Part shown: piece by piece, positions 49,020 through 60,588 of the stretch
Layout: each line of letters begins with the position of its first letter
Position numbering within the stretch: the stretch's first letter is position 1
Assembly: GCA_029962745.1 (NCBI GenBank)
Contig: CM057156.1
Location: 2,502,114-2,566,113, forward strand
Length of the DNA stretch: 64,000 nt
From: Echinometra lucunter
Lineage: Eukaryota; Echinodermata; Echinoidea; Camarodonta; Echinometridae
Direction: 5' to 3'
Program-made: the position numbers and the translations under genes
The notes under the pieces: model-generated
Databases searched by the model: none
Seen by the model: the letters and a program-made list of their open reading frames with translations, nothing else
What the model was told of the DNA's origin: nothing

Positions 49020-50500
49020 CAAGTCACACACGTATAGGGTCTTGGAGAAATAACAGTATATCATATATCAATCCGTAACATAACATATAACAGAAAAACA
49101 GTACAATAGAGGGGGAAAAGGAACAAAAGAACAACAACAACAAAACAGAACAAAACATAGAGAATAATACATATTGGATTGTTTTAAAAGTTTTTAAAAA
49201 TGTTTTGAGCTTGAATTGTAAATGAATCAAAAAAGGTTCTAAACAGGATTTCACTTTGTAAATTCTATAGCTGGTGCAGTGTGAATTTTTTTACAAAAAT
49301 ATTTCAGCGTGCCAATTCTGAGTGTAAGTGTCGTGCAGCTTTTGTTTTACAATGATTTTAATCCAATTTTGCTCACAGTTTTACAAGAGTGCCAATTATC
49401 GCTTAAACCAAGATTTATCTAGGATTTTCTCAATCTTCCGCAGCCAGGGGGAATTGTATAGGCTGCAATCAAAAATCATCTTCAAAACATTGTACATGGC
49501 ATGTGAAATTTTAGTGGGCTTACCGTAAGCTATGTGCTGTTCTAACCCAATATGTTAATCATTCTGTTTTTATACTGTTTAATGATACTATGTTTCCCTA
49601 TATTTCTCCTAAGCCATACAGTTAGCATGGTTAGCTGTATTTTTACAGAGTTTTAACAGCTGTTTCGCGTAACGGTTACAGAATATCTCTATTTGCTTAA
49701 GATTCTTTTCAATGCCCCAAATTTCGCTGCTATATAAGCAAGATTGGCAAGACAAGCTTTTTAAACGAAACAAATTCTAGATCAATTGAAAAATTAAATT
49801 GTTTTGATCTTATTTACAAAGTGTGGTGCGAGCTTGGGTTATTTCATATATTCTGGACCTATTGTACCAGTTAATATAATCGAAAATACATCCAAGGTAA
49901 GTCAGTTACTCAATAATTTCAACTCCATAAGTAAAAATCGGAGTTATTTTAGTCTTATTTTAGTCTTACCACGTGAGAATATAACAATAACACACTTAGT
50001 CTTATGAATTTTAAATTGTTCCATAATAAACAGTAGTCGTAAACATAATCTATAGGGCAATTTGCAGTTCATTCGGAGAGCTACCAAGAATTATAGTATC
50101 ATCAGCGTATAGAAGAGTATACAGCTTAAGAAACACATCAACACCTTATTCTGAGGTAAAATATTCACTCCATTACACATGTCACGAAAAATCGACTCAA
50201 AGCCGTTAATGAATATAGGAAATAGGAGCGGGGACATGTTATCCCCTTGTCTGAAACCAGTGTTGCAGTCAAATCAGATTTCTCTGTTCCATTAGCAACC
50301 AATGACTTGGCATTATTATACACATTTTGAATGACCTTCAAACATTTTCCGTTAATATCATACTTAAACATTATGCACCACAAAGAGGTTCTGTTTACAG
50401 AATCAAAGGCTTTCTTATAATCGATAAAGGCACAATATATTCGTTCTATTTTCAGAGAGATACAAATCAATAAGATAATATATAACAAATATATATCACC

Positions 50501-50724
50501 GGGCGTGGTGGCTCAATTGATAGAGCGTCCGCCTCATGAACGGGAGGTCGTGGGTTCGATCCCCGGCCGAGTCATACTAAAGACTTACAAAAATGGGACC
50601 TTCTGCCTTCTAGCCAGGCGCTCGGCATATAAGAATGGAGAAGGGTAATAATAACATATTATGTTATGCAGGGCCTGGTGGAAGATCAGCTGATAGCTGA
50701 AGTGGCTTGCCTGGGTAAATAAGA

Positions 50725-50754
<30 letters not shown>
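50501..50754 (+). mobile_element. tRNA-derived SINE, copy 2, inserted in the minus-strand LINE
   Basis: GGGCGTGGTGGCTCAATTGA opens the tRNA-like head (A box). GGTCGTGGGTTCGATCCCCG is a perfect-looking B box, with CAT in the anticodon position. The body matches copy 1 at 46571-46811. The tail is about nine ATT units (50726-50754). It lies between the YRP and KAFDSV segments of the host LINE and has the opposite orientation. Confidence 0.88.
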
Positions 50755-50756
<2 letters not shown>

Positions 50757-51699
50757 ATACGGTCAAATGATGAAGGTCTTTACGAAAACCTGCCTTTTCC
50801 TCACCCATAATATCATACATATCCAGATGATAAATTCATTTAACACTGCACTGAACACGGTCAATACTTTTTCCACACAGCTCATTGATATGATGGGACG
50901 ATAGCTATTTGTTTATTTAGTTATTCATTTATTCACTTCACATATTTATACAGGGTATCTCATTCAGTTTAAAAACTGATCTTCCATAAATAACGGCCCT
51001 GTCATATTAAAAAAATACAAATATATACGAATTTCACAAAACGGAATCATACCATGACATGAAGATAAAATACTGTAAAAATGAACAATATTAAGTGGAT
51101 TACACTAAAAACTTTATGAAAATATGAATAAATATATCAGGATTATTGTGAGCCTAACCTTTTGTAAATAGTACGAATTATGCCTATGGTCCAGTCAGAT
51201 GACCTATACCACTGTCAAGCACTAAATTAAAAAAAAATAGTGAGTAGTGCTGTCATATGCTTACTACTGTTAACTCTTCAATGAATTAATTCATTACGTA
51301 ATCATTGCCTTGCGCTTTTTATTCTTTAATTTCGTGGATGTGATTAAAAACTTCTTCCCCTGATATTGGAGCATTTATTTCATTATTCAGATTTTGTAAT
51401 AAAACCGAATCGATGTCACACATGTTTTTATCATCACCATCAATTCGGTTAAGGTTTTGAAAATGTTCTTTAAAAAGGAATGTGTTTCACTGGAATTTTA
51501 TCTGTTATACTTTTGCTTTTATTTGTTGAGAGTTTTGCAAAACTCATTTGGGTTTTCAGTCCATAAATTTCTTATAGTTTTGCTGCAACTAAGCAAAGTA
51601 ATTTCGCATGGCCTTTTAAAGAATTTTTCGCTACATTTCACTTCAAGAATCAAGTTCCTTTGTCATTTCTTGTTTCCTGACTAAATCATTGCAATTCTT

Positions 51700-51812
51700 A
51701 TAATAACAATATTATAATAATAATAATCCGTTCTTGTACAGTAGCGTATTGCACATTATCATCTAACGTCTCTATGCGTTTCCAAAGGACTTTGGATATT
51801 ATTACCATGGCT
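51700..51812 (-). mobile_element. SINE of the GGCTAAAGCC family inserted in the LINE
   Basis: The reverse complement of this block matches 6070-6176: GGCTAAAGCC, GGTAATAATATCC, CATAGAGACGTTA and TACAAGAAC, then an ATT tail. The host LINE frame stops at its left boundary (51813) and the LINE sense resumes below 51700. Confidence 0.75.
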
Positions 51813-52190
51813 TTAGCCAGAATTCTTTATTCTATTCCGTAAGTGGAAGAATCTTTTCATTTCGAAGCATTTCTTGTCAAACCAAAGATTGTCTATCTTA
51901 GAAGAAAGTGGGCAGTTCTTATTCTTGCGAAATTTTGTTTCATGTAAAAGTCCTATACAAGATTCTGAGTTCAAGTAATAGTATATGGCCTTCAACGAAT
52001 CGAAGAGGTTATTGACCGTCTTCAAATCAACGCTATCATAGTTGGCTTCCTCGATGTTCTCAGCAAGAATAACACTATCCATTTCATATAAGTTGTTAAG
52101 AAAATTGGTGGAAAGAGTTTGATCCCACTCTATTTTTAAGGATGAACTCTTTTTTAATATGAACTTTATTACTAAATTCATTTTCAAATA

Positions 52191-53436
52191 CTAGATGATT
52201 ATCTTGGCCTATATGAAGACATAAACATTTGAGAAACTATACCGCTTCTGACTCTCATAATTCTGTTTAGTGGATCAGCTGTAATGGTAATCCTCACTGA
52301 AAGTTGCCCGTCAACATGGTCAAGCTCCTACCATGCCTACGCAGAGATGAAATTGAAAAAAAAAAAAAACATTTATGACGATTGTGACTATTTCCCTTAG
52401 CCAAAGCCTCAAACTAAAGTGGTATTTTGTCACTGAAATATGAGATTTTCGTATATTCATTACAAACATGGGAACTAAATCACCTTATTTTCAGAAAAGG
52501 CAATCAAAATAAATGAAAGGTTTACCAAAAATAAAAAATCCCATGTCATTTAGACTTATATGACGATTGTGAAAATTACTCTTGGACCTACAGGCCTCAC
52601 ACCATTACGTGATAAGGTTCACTGAAATATTCATCACCAACCTGGGAACTGAATTATCTTTTCAGAGAAGACAATCAAACGAAATCCGTTGCCTACGGAT
52701 GTTTCCTGGCCTAAACCTACGGGGCTTAGAGAATTCAGTAGTCAATTGGGTAACACCGTGGACGTATTATGAGATGGACATTCATCGTTACGTTAATTGA
52801 TTCCTGCAATTGTGACTGTCAAAGCCTTCTCAGTAACATTCTGTACATATTTCTCCACTTTGATCTCACGAGATCCGTCACCAATTAGCCGGGAGAGAAG
52901 CGAGACAGCGATTTGACAGAAGCTTCTGCTACATGCGCAGAAGATAATAAATTGCTTAAATCATAGAAAATGTTCCCTTTGACTTGTTGTTTCAAAATTG
53001 CATTCGCCTGTCCACCACCATACATAAATTACTGTTGGTGCTCGTTTTCCCTTACATCAATATCCAGATAATATGGATAATGCATGGAGGGGCTAATGTT
53101 TTATTATGATTGTGACTGGCACCATACACTCCGAGGCTTCCTAAAACAATAGCAGTCTTTCTTTCTGATTCGGTCGACCCCGTGGAACCATCAGTAAGAT
53201 AAAAATTTGCTCTATTTTTTCAAAATATTCATTTTTTTGTTGTTTTATCTACTTATAGGTGATGTATGAAGTTTTCGTCTGATGGACTGTCGTTATCTTC
53301 AGAATATGCAGGACTATTTCTTTTCACGGCTGACCCATGAGCGAGACTGTCATCATAAATAACTTGATCGTATGTAAGCACCTGAGATAAACCTGAGAGG
53401 AATTGGAATCAAACTTGGAGACCCTGCCTTTGTTTC
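52191..53436. other. Region upstream of the receptor, no gene recognised
   Basis: AT-rich DNA with no domain match and no clear core promoter. The paragraph 52360-52640 contains a roughly repeated segment: TTATGACGATTGTGA occurs at about 52373 and again, as TATGACGATTGTGA, near 52559, both followed by ATTCAT- and GGGAACTAAAT-type stretches. This points to an imperfect ~190-bp duplication. Transcription start and any 5' UTR exons of the receptor could lie here or further upstream. Confidence 0.45.
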
Positions 53437-53439
53437 CAG
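53437..53439 (+). other. Candidate 3' splice site just before the receptor start codon
   Basis: CCCTGCCTTTGTTTCCAG at 53422-53439 is a good polypyrimidine-AG acceptor. The first in-frame ATG of the receptor follows at 53445. If it is used, the 5' UTR begins in an upstream exon. An in-frame TGA at 53394-53396 limits the frame if it is not. Confidence 0.45.
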
Positions 53440-53444
53440 ATAGC

Positions 53445-53993
53445 ATGCTTGACCTGGCAAGAACTCTGAAATCGCCAAAGACTGCCACCATCATGTCGTC
53501 GTTCTACTTTCCCGATAACGGGGACGACAAGGCCAACGTATCGATGAACTATACCCACATGGATTTCGGGTCGGCAGAAATCTTCGCAGAGTCTCTTTTC
53601 CGAATCCTCACGCTCTCCACCATATTCCTCATCTCTGTACCTCTCAACATCATTGTCCTCGTCATCGTCTTTCGTCGTCGTCGTCATAAGTCTCGAGTCA
53701 ACATCCTCGTCATGCATCTGACACTCGCCGACTTGTTCGTCGCCCTCATCAACATCCCAACGGACGTCGTCTGGTTCTACACGGTTCGGTGGCTGGCCGG
53801 GAATGCCATGTGCAAGATCATCATGTTCATTCAGTCGTTTAATATGTATGGATCATCGTTTATCCTGATCGTCATCAGTTTGGACCGCTATGCCGCCATC
53901 GTGCATCCTCTTAGTATTCATCAAGCGGATAGACGGTGTAAGATCATGGTTCGCGCTGCCTGGACGTGTAGTGCTCTCTGCAGTGTACCACAG
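53445..53993 (+). CDS. GnRH/corazonin/AKH-type receptor, coding exon 1 (N-terminus to TM4)
   Basis: This exon opens a class A peptide-hormone receptor of the plasma membrane, expected to bind a GnRH-, corazonin- or AKH-like neuropeptide and signal through G proteins. Numbering from the ATG at 53445, the first in-frame ATG after the TGA at 53394: the N-terminus is extracellular with two N-glycosylation sites (N31, N35). TM1 is about 52-76, with N68. TM2 carries LTLAD (92-96), and C123 opens TM3. SLDRYAAIVHPL (from 145) holds the DRY motif, and TM4 begins near 167. The exon ends after ...CSALCSVPQ at CAG|GTAGGT, phase 0; in GnRH receptors the same point is a 'V/I-P-Q'. Reading past the donor gives a stop at 54048-54050. 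M31 is an alternative start. The family call is strong; which of the three related receptor types is unresolved. Confidence 0.88.
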
Positions 53994-54154
53994 GTAGGTT
54001 GTAGGTTGCTGTCAAAGACACCAATAAAGTCCCCGGGTCGGTGGCTATAATTCAGTACGATGATTTTCATAAACACCAGTGTATTCTACTCAAAACTAAG
54101 CATGCTAACATAATTTCTTTTGAAAGTGGAGGTTTGCATGGTGGTACTAATAAC

Positions 54155-54579
54155 GTAGATGAGGTATACGGTTCACCATGTGGTAAATTCTGAAAAGGAC
54201 TGTGAGTTAGAGAGAGTAGAGAAAGTTGGGGGGGGAGAGAAATTGAGAAGCGAGATAGAGAAGGAGAGAGTTGAGAGTATTTTTCTTGAGATTGGGTGAA
54301 ATCCTTAAAGTCCCACTCCTGATGACGGACAGTCAAGCTGTCCGGAACGTCGAGTCTTCTTTCCTCATCGCCTTCTCATCTGGTTAGAGCCTTCTCTCCT
54401 CGTCGCCTTCTTAACTGGTTTACAGTCCTTTTTTAGAATTTCATCTAATCTCAAGAAAGGTACTCTCAACTCTTTCCTACTCTATCTCGCCTCTCCATTT
54501 CTTCTCCCCCTAAACTTTCTCCCCTCTCACACAGTCCTTTTCAGGACTTACCTCATGGTGAACCCTAAACCTCATCTAC
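54155..54579. mobile_element. Fold-back element with ~145-bp arms in intron 1
   Basis: The left arm 54155-54301 (GTAGATGAGG...GAGATTGGGTGAA) and right arm 54439-54579 (TCATCTAATCTC...CCTCATCTAC) are reverse complements with scattered mismatches. The centre (54302-54438) contains a hammerhead-ribozyme-like core and two imperfect copies of CCTCATCGCCTTCTCATCTG / CCTCGTCGCCTTCTTAACTG. No ORF. Confidence 0.8.
54319..54354 (+). ncRNA. Hammerhead-ribozyme-like core (candidate only)
   Basis: CTGATGA (54319-54325) is followed by a 7-bp stem, CGGACAG with CTGTCCG, around a 5-nt loop, then GAAC GTCGAG. The order CUGAUGA - stem II - GAA is the hammerhead catalytic core, which occurs in Penelope-like elements and retrozymes. 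The canonical GAAAC appears altered to GGAAC, and no convincing stem III or cleavage triplet was identified. It may be a decayed or coincidental motif. Confidence 0.3.
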
Positions 54580-56219
54580 ATTATAATTTCCTTTAAACAG
54601 CTGTTATGATTTGCACGATATTGAACTGCTAACGTTTATTTTTATACAGCTATTGGTAAGCTAAAGGAAACACCAAAATGGCCCTAGTTAATAAATTTTA
54701 GAATTTTACACCTTCAACAGTTCAAGATGACCAAAAAAAAAAATTAGAAAAGGGAAATATGCCTCTTAACACGCTGAAGGTGTTGTACTGTGGAAAGAAA
54801 GAAGAAAACTGAAAAAGAGGAGGTCGACATTATTTTGTTTATTTCACATTAGCTAGGAACTGAAATTAAATTTTCATAGAGAGATTTGAAACAAGTAAAA
54901 CAAAAAAGGGAAAAAAGTAATTTGTAATGTCCCCTTGAGATTTACGATCATTATGCATGCAGTTTAGCATCCTTGCGCTTGACCACCTAACACCAAGGAG
55001 TCATTAGTCACTCCATTGCGTCCTTTTGTTTCTTCATCTCCCCAAAGATTGGAAAAAATTATTTATCAACCCATCTCAAATGCCTGCAGCCATCAATTAT
55101 ATGAATATGATGAGATGATTGTGATCTCCACACGACCCTCAAGGGAATTCGTTCTACACGATATTCACATCACGATTTAACGGAAGTTTGTTTGGCCATA
55201 TCGTGCCCATATAAGAGTGACCTGATAATAAAACAGTGACGTTGAAACTAGGAAGGATAAGCTGAATAGCTTCACACGAAGGCTGAAATTCATTTTACGT
55301 AGCTGAAGACTTATACTTTAAACTTTTGAGGTTGCATTCATATTACTGGCGAGGAGTAAATCAAAATAGGCGCTACATTATGCTTACCATGCTTACGATG
55401 GAAAATTGATCTCACTTCCGTTCGACTAGGAATTAGTAGCCATTTTCCGATTGATGCAAGCTCACAAATACTGAAAACGAACGTCAACAACAAAATAAAA
55501 TCATGTTGCGTGGTCGAATATAATACTCAACGAATACTTAATGAAGCTTTAAGGAGGTTTTTCTTAGCAAAAAAGAAAAAAAAATCCAATATTTTCCTGA
55601 AATCACACATCCCATTTAATAAGTAAATACAAAGCAATCCTTGATTACTTTTACTTACAGAAAAAAATACGAGAGCTTGGCCTCCAGTTTGGAAATTGAC
55701 CGTGTTTAATCACCAAGCAAAGCCATATGGATTTTATTGACCCAAAGTTGATTGTATTTGGTTTTAACAGTGCATTATTTCGTGGCCATAAACATGATAA
55801 ATAAACAATTGATTATTATGATTATCATTTGGATACAATACATTTCTTGTTATTCATGATTTATCTAGGATATGCTTAAAGTTGGCTAAACGATTATCAA
55901 AGATTATCTATAAATTCTGTAAATTCGATCATACTTTTAAGTACTAAGCAAACTAGAATTTAATAGAAAACTGATTATAAGATTTGAACTGTATGAAACA
56001 GATTTTCAGTAAAGGTTATTAGTCCATACTCCAGCTCTGCATCAATGTACTCGACTATAATGATTCCCGTATTATTTTATGTTTATCGTGTTCTTGTGTT
56101 GTGATTGCAAATGCCCTCTACCAGTGTTAAAACATGTATCCTGAGAATAAATGTTCACCTTTTATTAGAATCATTAAAACAAAAGGATTGAAACAGAAAT
56201 AAATGATAGTATTGGCAGG

Positions 56220-56510
56220 ACTGGGAAGATGAAAGAATGGATGGTATAGAGATAGATAAGTAAATAAATGAGTAAATAGATTGATAGATAGACAGATAGA
56301 TGAATATATAATAAATATGGACAGATGGAGATATAATATAAAAACAGAGATAAAGCTATAGATAGATTAATAGATCTATTAGATAGATAGATAGATAGAC
56401 AGATAGAGAAAGACAGATAGATAAAATATGTGATGAATATGGATAGATAGATAAAGATAAACATAAATACAGAAATAGATCGAGAGAGAGAGAGAGAGAG
56501 AGAGAGGGGG
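56220..56510. repeat. GATA-rich and GA-rich low-complexity tract
   Basis: AGATAGATAGAT and related units to about 56460, then (GA)n with a G run to 56512. The Ile/Tyr/Ser-rich reverse-strand ORFs are artefacts. Confidence 0.9.
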
Positions 56511-56679
56511 GAGAGAGAGGACGACGAGGATTATGATACCAATAATTACGATGAAGACGCCTGACTGTATGAATCGGGACCAATATACAGATAGAAGTCG
56601 TGCAGTATCTTGTTGAAGTGCCCCAGTTCAGAAATGCTGCAGATATCTTTGGGATATAGCGGGACATAGTTTTTTTGTT

Positions 56680-56683
<4 letters not shown>

Positions 56684-56727
<44 letters not shown>
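56684..56727. repeat. (CT)n microsatellite
   Basis: About twenty-two CT units. Confidence 0.95.
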
Positions 56728-56730
<3 letters not shown>

Positions 56731-57973
56731 GACCTAGATAAAATTCTCTCAAGAGAAATAAAGATATACAACACGTGTTGCCCTCAGGCCTATCACCGCG
56801 AAGCTATTGTTCGGTATAAATATATTATCCTTACAGACTTCAAGATTATTGGCAGGTTTCTTTACAGAAGATGCTCCCATTCTCCCTCTCCCCATCCCCT
56901 CCCCTCTCTCCCCTCTCTTTCTCTTTTCATCCTCTTGTTCTTTATTTATGTATTTACTATGTTATTTATTTATTCATTCATTCATTCATTCATTTATTAT
57001 TCATACATCTATTTATCTAATTTCGCCTAAAACACATAACAGACAAACAAAAGAAGCGGAGTAATACAGGGGAAAAATATGTGCCAACGTACAAAAAAAA
57101 AATGCTATTTACACTGACAGAACACAGTATTCATATGAACGTATTCATAAATTTAAAATCTACAGGTGGATTTCTAATGAGATATCGGGTGTTTTGTTTT
57201 TCTAAGGAAAACATACACACGAATTGGACTGATGATAGTCATGAGTCTAACACCAAGGGGAAAATTGTTATCTGCACTGATAAAAAGCTTTAATTCAGTG
57301 CGAATCTCTTTATAAACTTTAGATTCACATAGGCAGGTTTCTAGCGACCTGCCTCTCCTTTTATCGTTCTTCTTTCAGAAGCATGGGCACAAGAATTCCC
57401 TGACTATAGTCATCAGTGGTCATGAGAATATTAGGCAGCCGAGCGTTAAAAAATGCAAAAGACAACCTTAACAGAGGTGATAATTAGTATGAATTATATC
57501 TGGTCGTTAGTCAACGCGGAGGTAAAAAGAATGAACATTTTGAGGTTTTATTTGAAAGCATGACATTTTTATTGTATGAAAAGGAATTTAGGGGAAATGG
57601 GAGAAGCGAAAAAATAACTAAAGGGCTAGGCTTATTTAGACTTCAGGGGGAAGCCGGGGAGGTTTTTTTTTTCAATCTTTGTATTTCAATAATTGTAATA
57701 AAAGGTGAACATTCATTCCCAGGATACCAAGCATATTTTATTCCAAAAAATGAATGGCAATATGACGAAACAGAGGATTGCGCTTAAAATGTTTCGCACT
57801 TATTCACTTGCGTGTTATAAAAGAATGCACTTAACCCCCCCCCCCCCCCCCCGCCCTCAGAAAATCCCGCCTGTTTTCCCACTCATATCTGAACGGGCCT
57901 AAATAAAGTTCATGTGCATTATCTAATAACGTTCTTTAATTTTCTATGAAGGAGATATATATAACAAGACCCA

Positions 57974-58126
57974 GGCACCGTTTCATGAAAGTTGTCAGCC
58001 ACTGACTAGTTGTCATTCTCTAACAGTTACCATAGTAACAGTCAGTGACCAGTGCTTCTCAGCCAATCAAAACAAAGGATTTTTACTGAAATTGTCAGAG
58101 AATGACAACTTTCATGAAATGGTGCC
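57974..58126. mobile_element. 153-bp MITE with 24-bp terminal inverted repeats
   Basis: It begins GGCACCGTTTCATGAAAGTTGTCA and ends with its reverse complement, with one mismatch. CCA is directly outside on both sides (57971-57973, 58127-58129). An internal inverted pair, CACTGACT...AGTCAGTG, adds to the fold. A 3-bp duplication is compatible with PIF/Harbinger-type mobilisation, by inference. Confidence 0.85.
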
Positions 58127-59083
58127 CCAGAGCCCAGAATTACCCTTTACCAGAACATTTTTGATGCGATTTTAATGCTTACAAAAAGAGAGGGATGGGG
58201 TTCTTCTTCATTTTGTGTTTGAATTCTGTTCTGTAGCAGAGACCAGAAATCACAGACAAATACCCTCCACCAAATAAACTAGTTAAAGTTAAATTGACGA
58301 ATGAAAAAGGAAGAATAAAACTAGGAGGGAAAAGAAAGGTTGGGTTCTTCTTCACTTTCCGTTTAAATGAATTGCTCGTCCAGTTCCTGCATATGAGCAT
58401 TTTTTAAATCATTGCTGATGGATTTCTTGTATTGCTTAGGCATGTTAGGGGAAATTACTGCTGCTTAAAAGCCTTAGACCCAGTTACATGAGAAAGCATT
58501 TTATTTGATTTATCTAAATTTTCTCCCTCGAGATATATTCTATACTTGCATAAGCGTTTCATTACACGAATGTAGAGCACGGATTTATGTATTATCATGA
58601 TTACGATGGTAATGATTAATTCATTGCGATTCCACAGTCACACAATCGTATCAACTAAAAAGCTCATTCTGCACCGACTTGTTTTTAACTTTTGGGGGTA
58701 TTCTAATATTTCTTTTCGATATATTGTCCGCCTGATATGGGTCTCGTGCGTGTGAGGGTGTTTGAGGGTGTGGGTGTGCGTGCCTCTGTCCATGCGCTCT
58801 TGTACAGTTATATGAGGAAGGACAGTGAACAAAGAAAAATTCCTGAGAACAATGCTCCTCGGAAGTCAAACAATAGTCCTCGGATGTCAAACGACAGATT
58901 TGAGCTACATTCCGTCAGCCTTCCTAGAACAGAAGAAAAAATATGAGCAATAGCTGTCGTCGGGAAGCCAGTAATGCGAAGATGTGTGCGTAGTGTGTGG
59001 GTGGGTGTTCTCGTGTGTGGGTGTGTGTGTTAATGGTACTACACGTATAGTAGCGAAGCTTCACTCTTACTCTCTCTAAAAAA

Positions 59084-59269
59084 AATAGAGTGAACGCTTT
59101 CACTCTGTTAGGGGTGAATTTCAGAAGAGAGTGCATTTTGAGTGAATTAAGAGTGAATTAAGAGTAAAAATTGTGATATTCACTCTTTATTCACTCTTTG
59201 AGGGGTGACCTCAGTGATCACTCAAGGATTCTGAAATTCATCCCTAACAGAGTGAACGCGGTCACTCTT
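59084..59269. mobile_element. MITE with ~42-bp inverted repeats rich in AGAGTGAA
   Basis: ATAGAGTGAACGCTTTCACTCTGTTAGGGGTGAATTTCAGA-type sequence on the left (59084-59125) pairs with 59230-59269 on the right (TCTGAAATTCATCCCTAACA...CACTCTTTT). The interior contains further GAGTGAATTAA repeats. Confidence 0.8.
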
Positions 59270-60588
59270 TTCTTTCTTTCTTTTTTTTTGTTTGAGAGAT
59301 AGAGTATGGGGATAGACTTTCTAACCCGTTATTCTAATAGAACAAATCATTTCATTTACTATTATCAATTTTTTCAAAGATATGCAATAATTCTTGATCA
59401 ATACTTCCAGACATGTACTGCTATAGGCGGTTTTGAATAGGTCAGTGATCCTGTTTGAAGTTTAATGTAAATGGTCAAAAATGTAGATTTTCTTGAATTT
59501 CTCTTTTTTTTTAAATTCTAGCATTTCGAGACTGAAATCCCAATTTTCGTCAATATAAGTTTTCAAAGAAATATATCCATCATTGATAAATTTGAGGTCA
59601 TCTGTGTATCTGAACGTTAGAATGATTTCGGAACTTACGTTTCACAGATTTATGGTGTTATTATATCAAAATATAACCACAAAATGAGGATTCCGAGAGG
59701 AAATTATGGTATTTCCACAAGGGAAAATATGTTTGTCCATTTAGACAAATAGTCCGACGTAAGCTCATAGCAGATATTTATCTATTCTGTGTTAGATGCC
59801 CCAGCTCCCAACGAATGTAATTTTCATCAAATCCACGTCCTAGAACATGTCTAGTAAATTTAATCCCTCGACCAAATCATGCTTCATTTAACTTTTATCA
59901 CTCGCAGAGGTATAACTTTCAGATCAGGAGCGATAATTAGTTGACGTCACTCAGAAACATAAGATGCCACAAATTTCACTTCATTTTCCCCGATCGTCAT
60001 GAGAACACTTGTAATATATGGTTTCCGAGCGACACAGATTTGGGATTAGAGACCATGAAATCCTCCAAGAGGGATTCCGAATGGCTATCGAGTTATACAA
60101 CTCTGAATATTGAAACAGATCCGTCTTAACTATCTTTACGATCACCCTTCGGCTACATTTTCAGACGTGACTGCAAATATCCTCGTTATTAGTGAGGACC
60201 CAGTAGTAAATGTCATTTCTCCTGAGTGTGGTAATGTTACAGTTCATGGTCAACTTTAATATGGACAGTACAAAGAAGACATGGATTTCTTTGCTTTAAT
60301 TTAGAGTCGCAACACCAACCACAAATGATACTTGTGGAAATTGATATTGCAAGTTTAAATACCCAAATCGCACTAGACATGCTAGACTTGTCGTCAAACA
60401 TTTTATTTCCAAGTAAACTTATGTATACCCAAGATAACTTGTTTGGGCCTCCGTACACTTTCCAGTGTTCTTTTTTAAATTCTTAACCATTGGAATATCT
60501 CATGCCGTTTTTGGAGTGTTTTTTTATCATGTCTTCTAGAAAAATACAAACTGAAGCTATACCCACCTCTCCTTTCAGCCATTCTATT

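Larger units (their letters stand above)
49025..52190 (-). pseudogene. Decayed, near-complete LINE (linker, RT and C-terminus), minus strand, interrupted by two SINEs
   Basis: On the minus strand the linker between endonuclease and RT is at 52187-51813, with NLWFDKKCFEMKRFFHLRNR near its end. After a SINE, the reading sense continues with DGDDKNMCDIDSVLLQNLNN and EINAPISGEEVF near 51470-51290, YRPIISMSCVEKVLTVFSAV near 50900 and GEEKAGFRK near 50800. A second SINE follows. Then come CAFIDYKKAFDSVNR (50430-50390), QGDNMSP-like sense at about 50245, and the catalytic YADD at 50098-50109 in LYADDTIIL. TKCVIVIFS and a C-terminal LQFKLKTFLKTFKT near 49200 complete the order. Many stops and frameshifts break it. 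The 3' UTR shares AATCCAATATGTAT with the fragment at 40307-41375. Confidence 0.8.

Noticed and set aside
50501..50575. Possible functional tRNA gene with CAT anticodon
   Set aside because: The 3' strand does not pair with the GGGCGTG acceptor start, and the sequence runs into a body shared with another copy, so it is a SINE.
53409..53717. 102-codon minus-strand ORF rich in Asp/Glu/Arg
   Set aside because: It is a shadow of the receptor exon.
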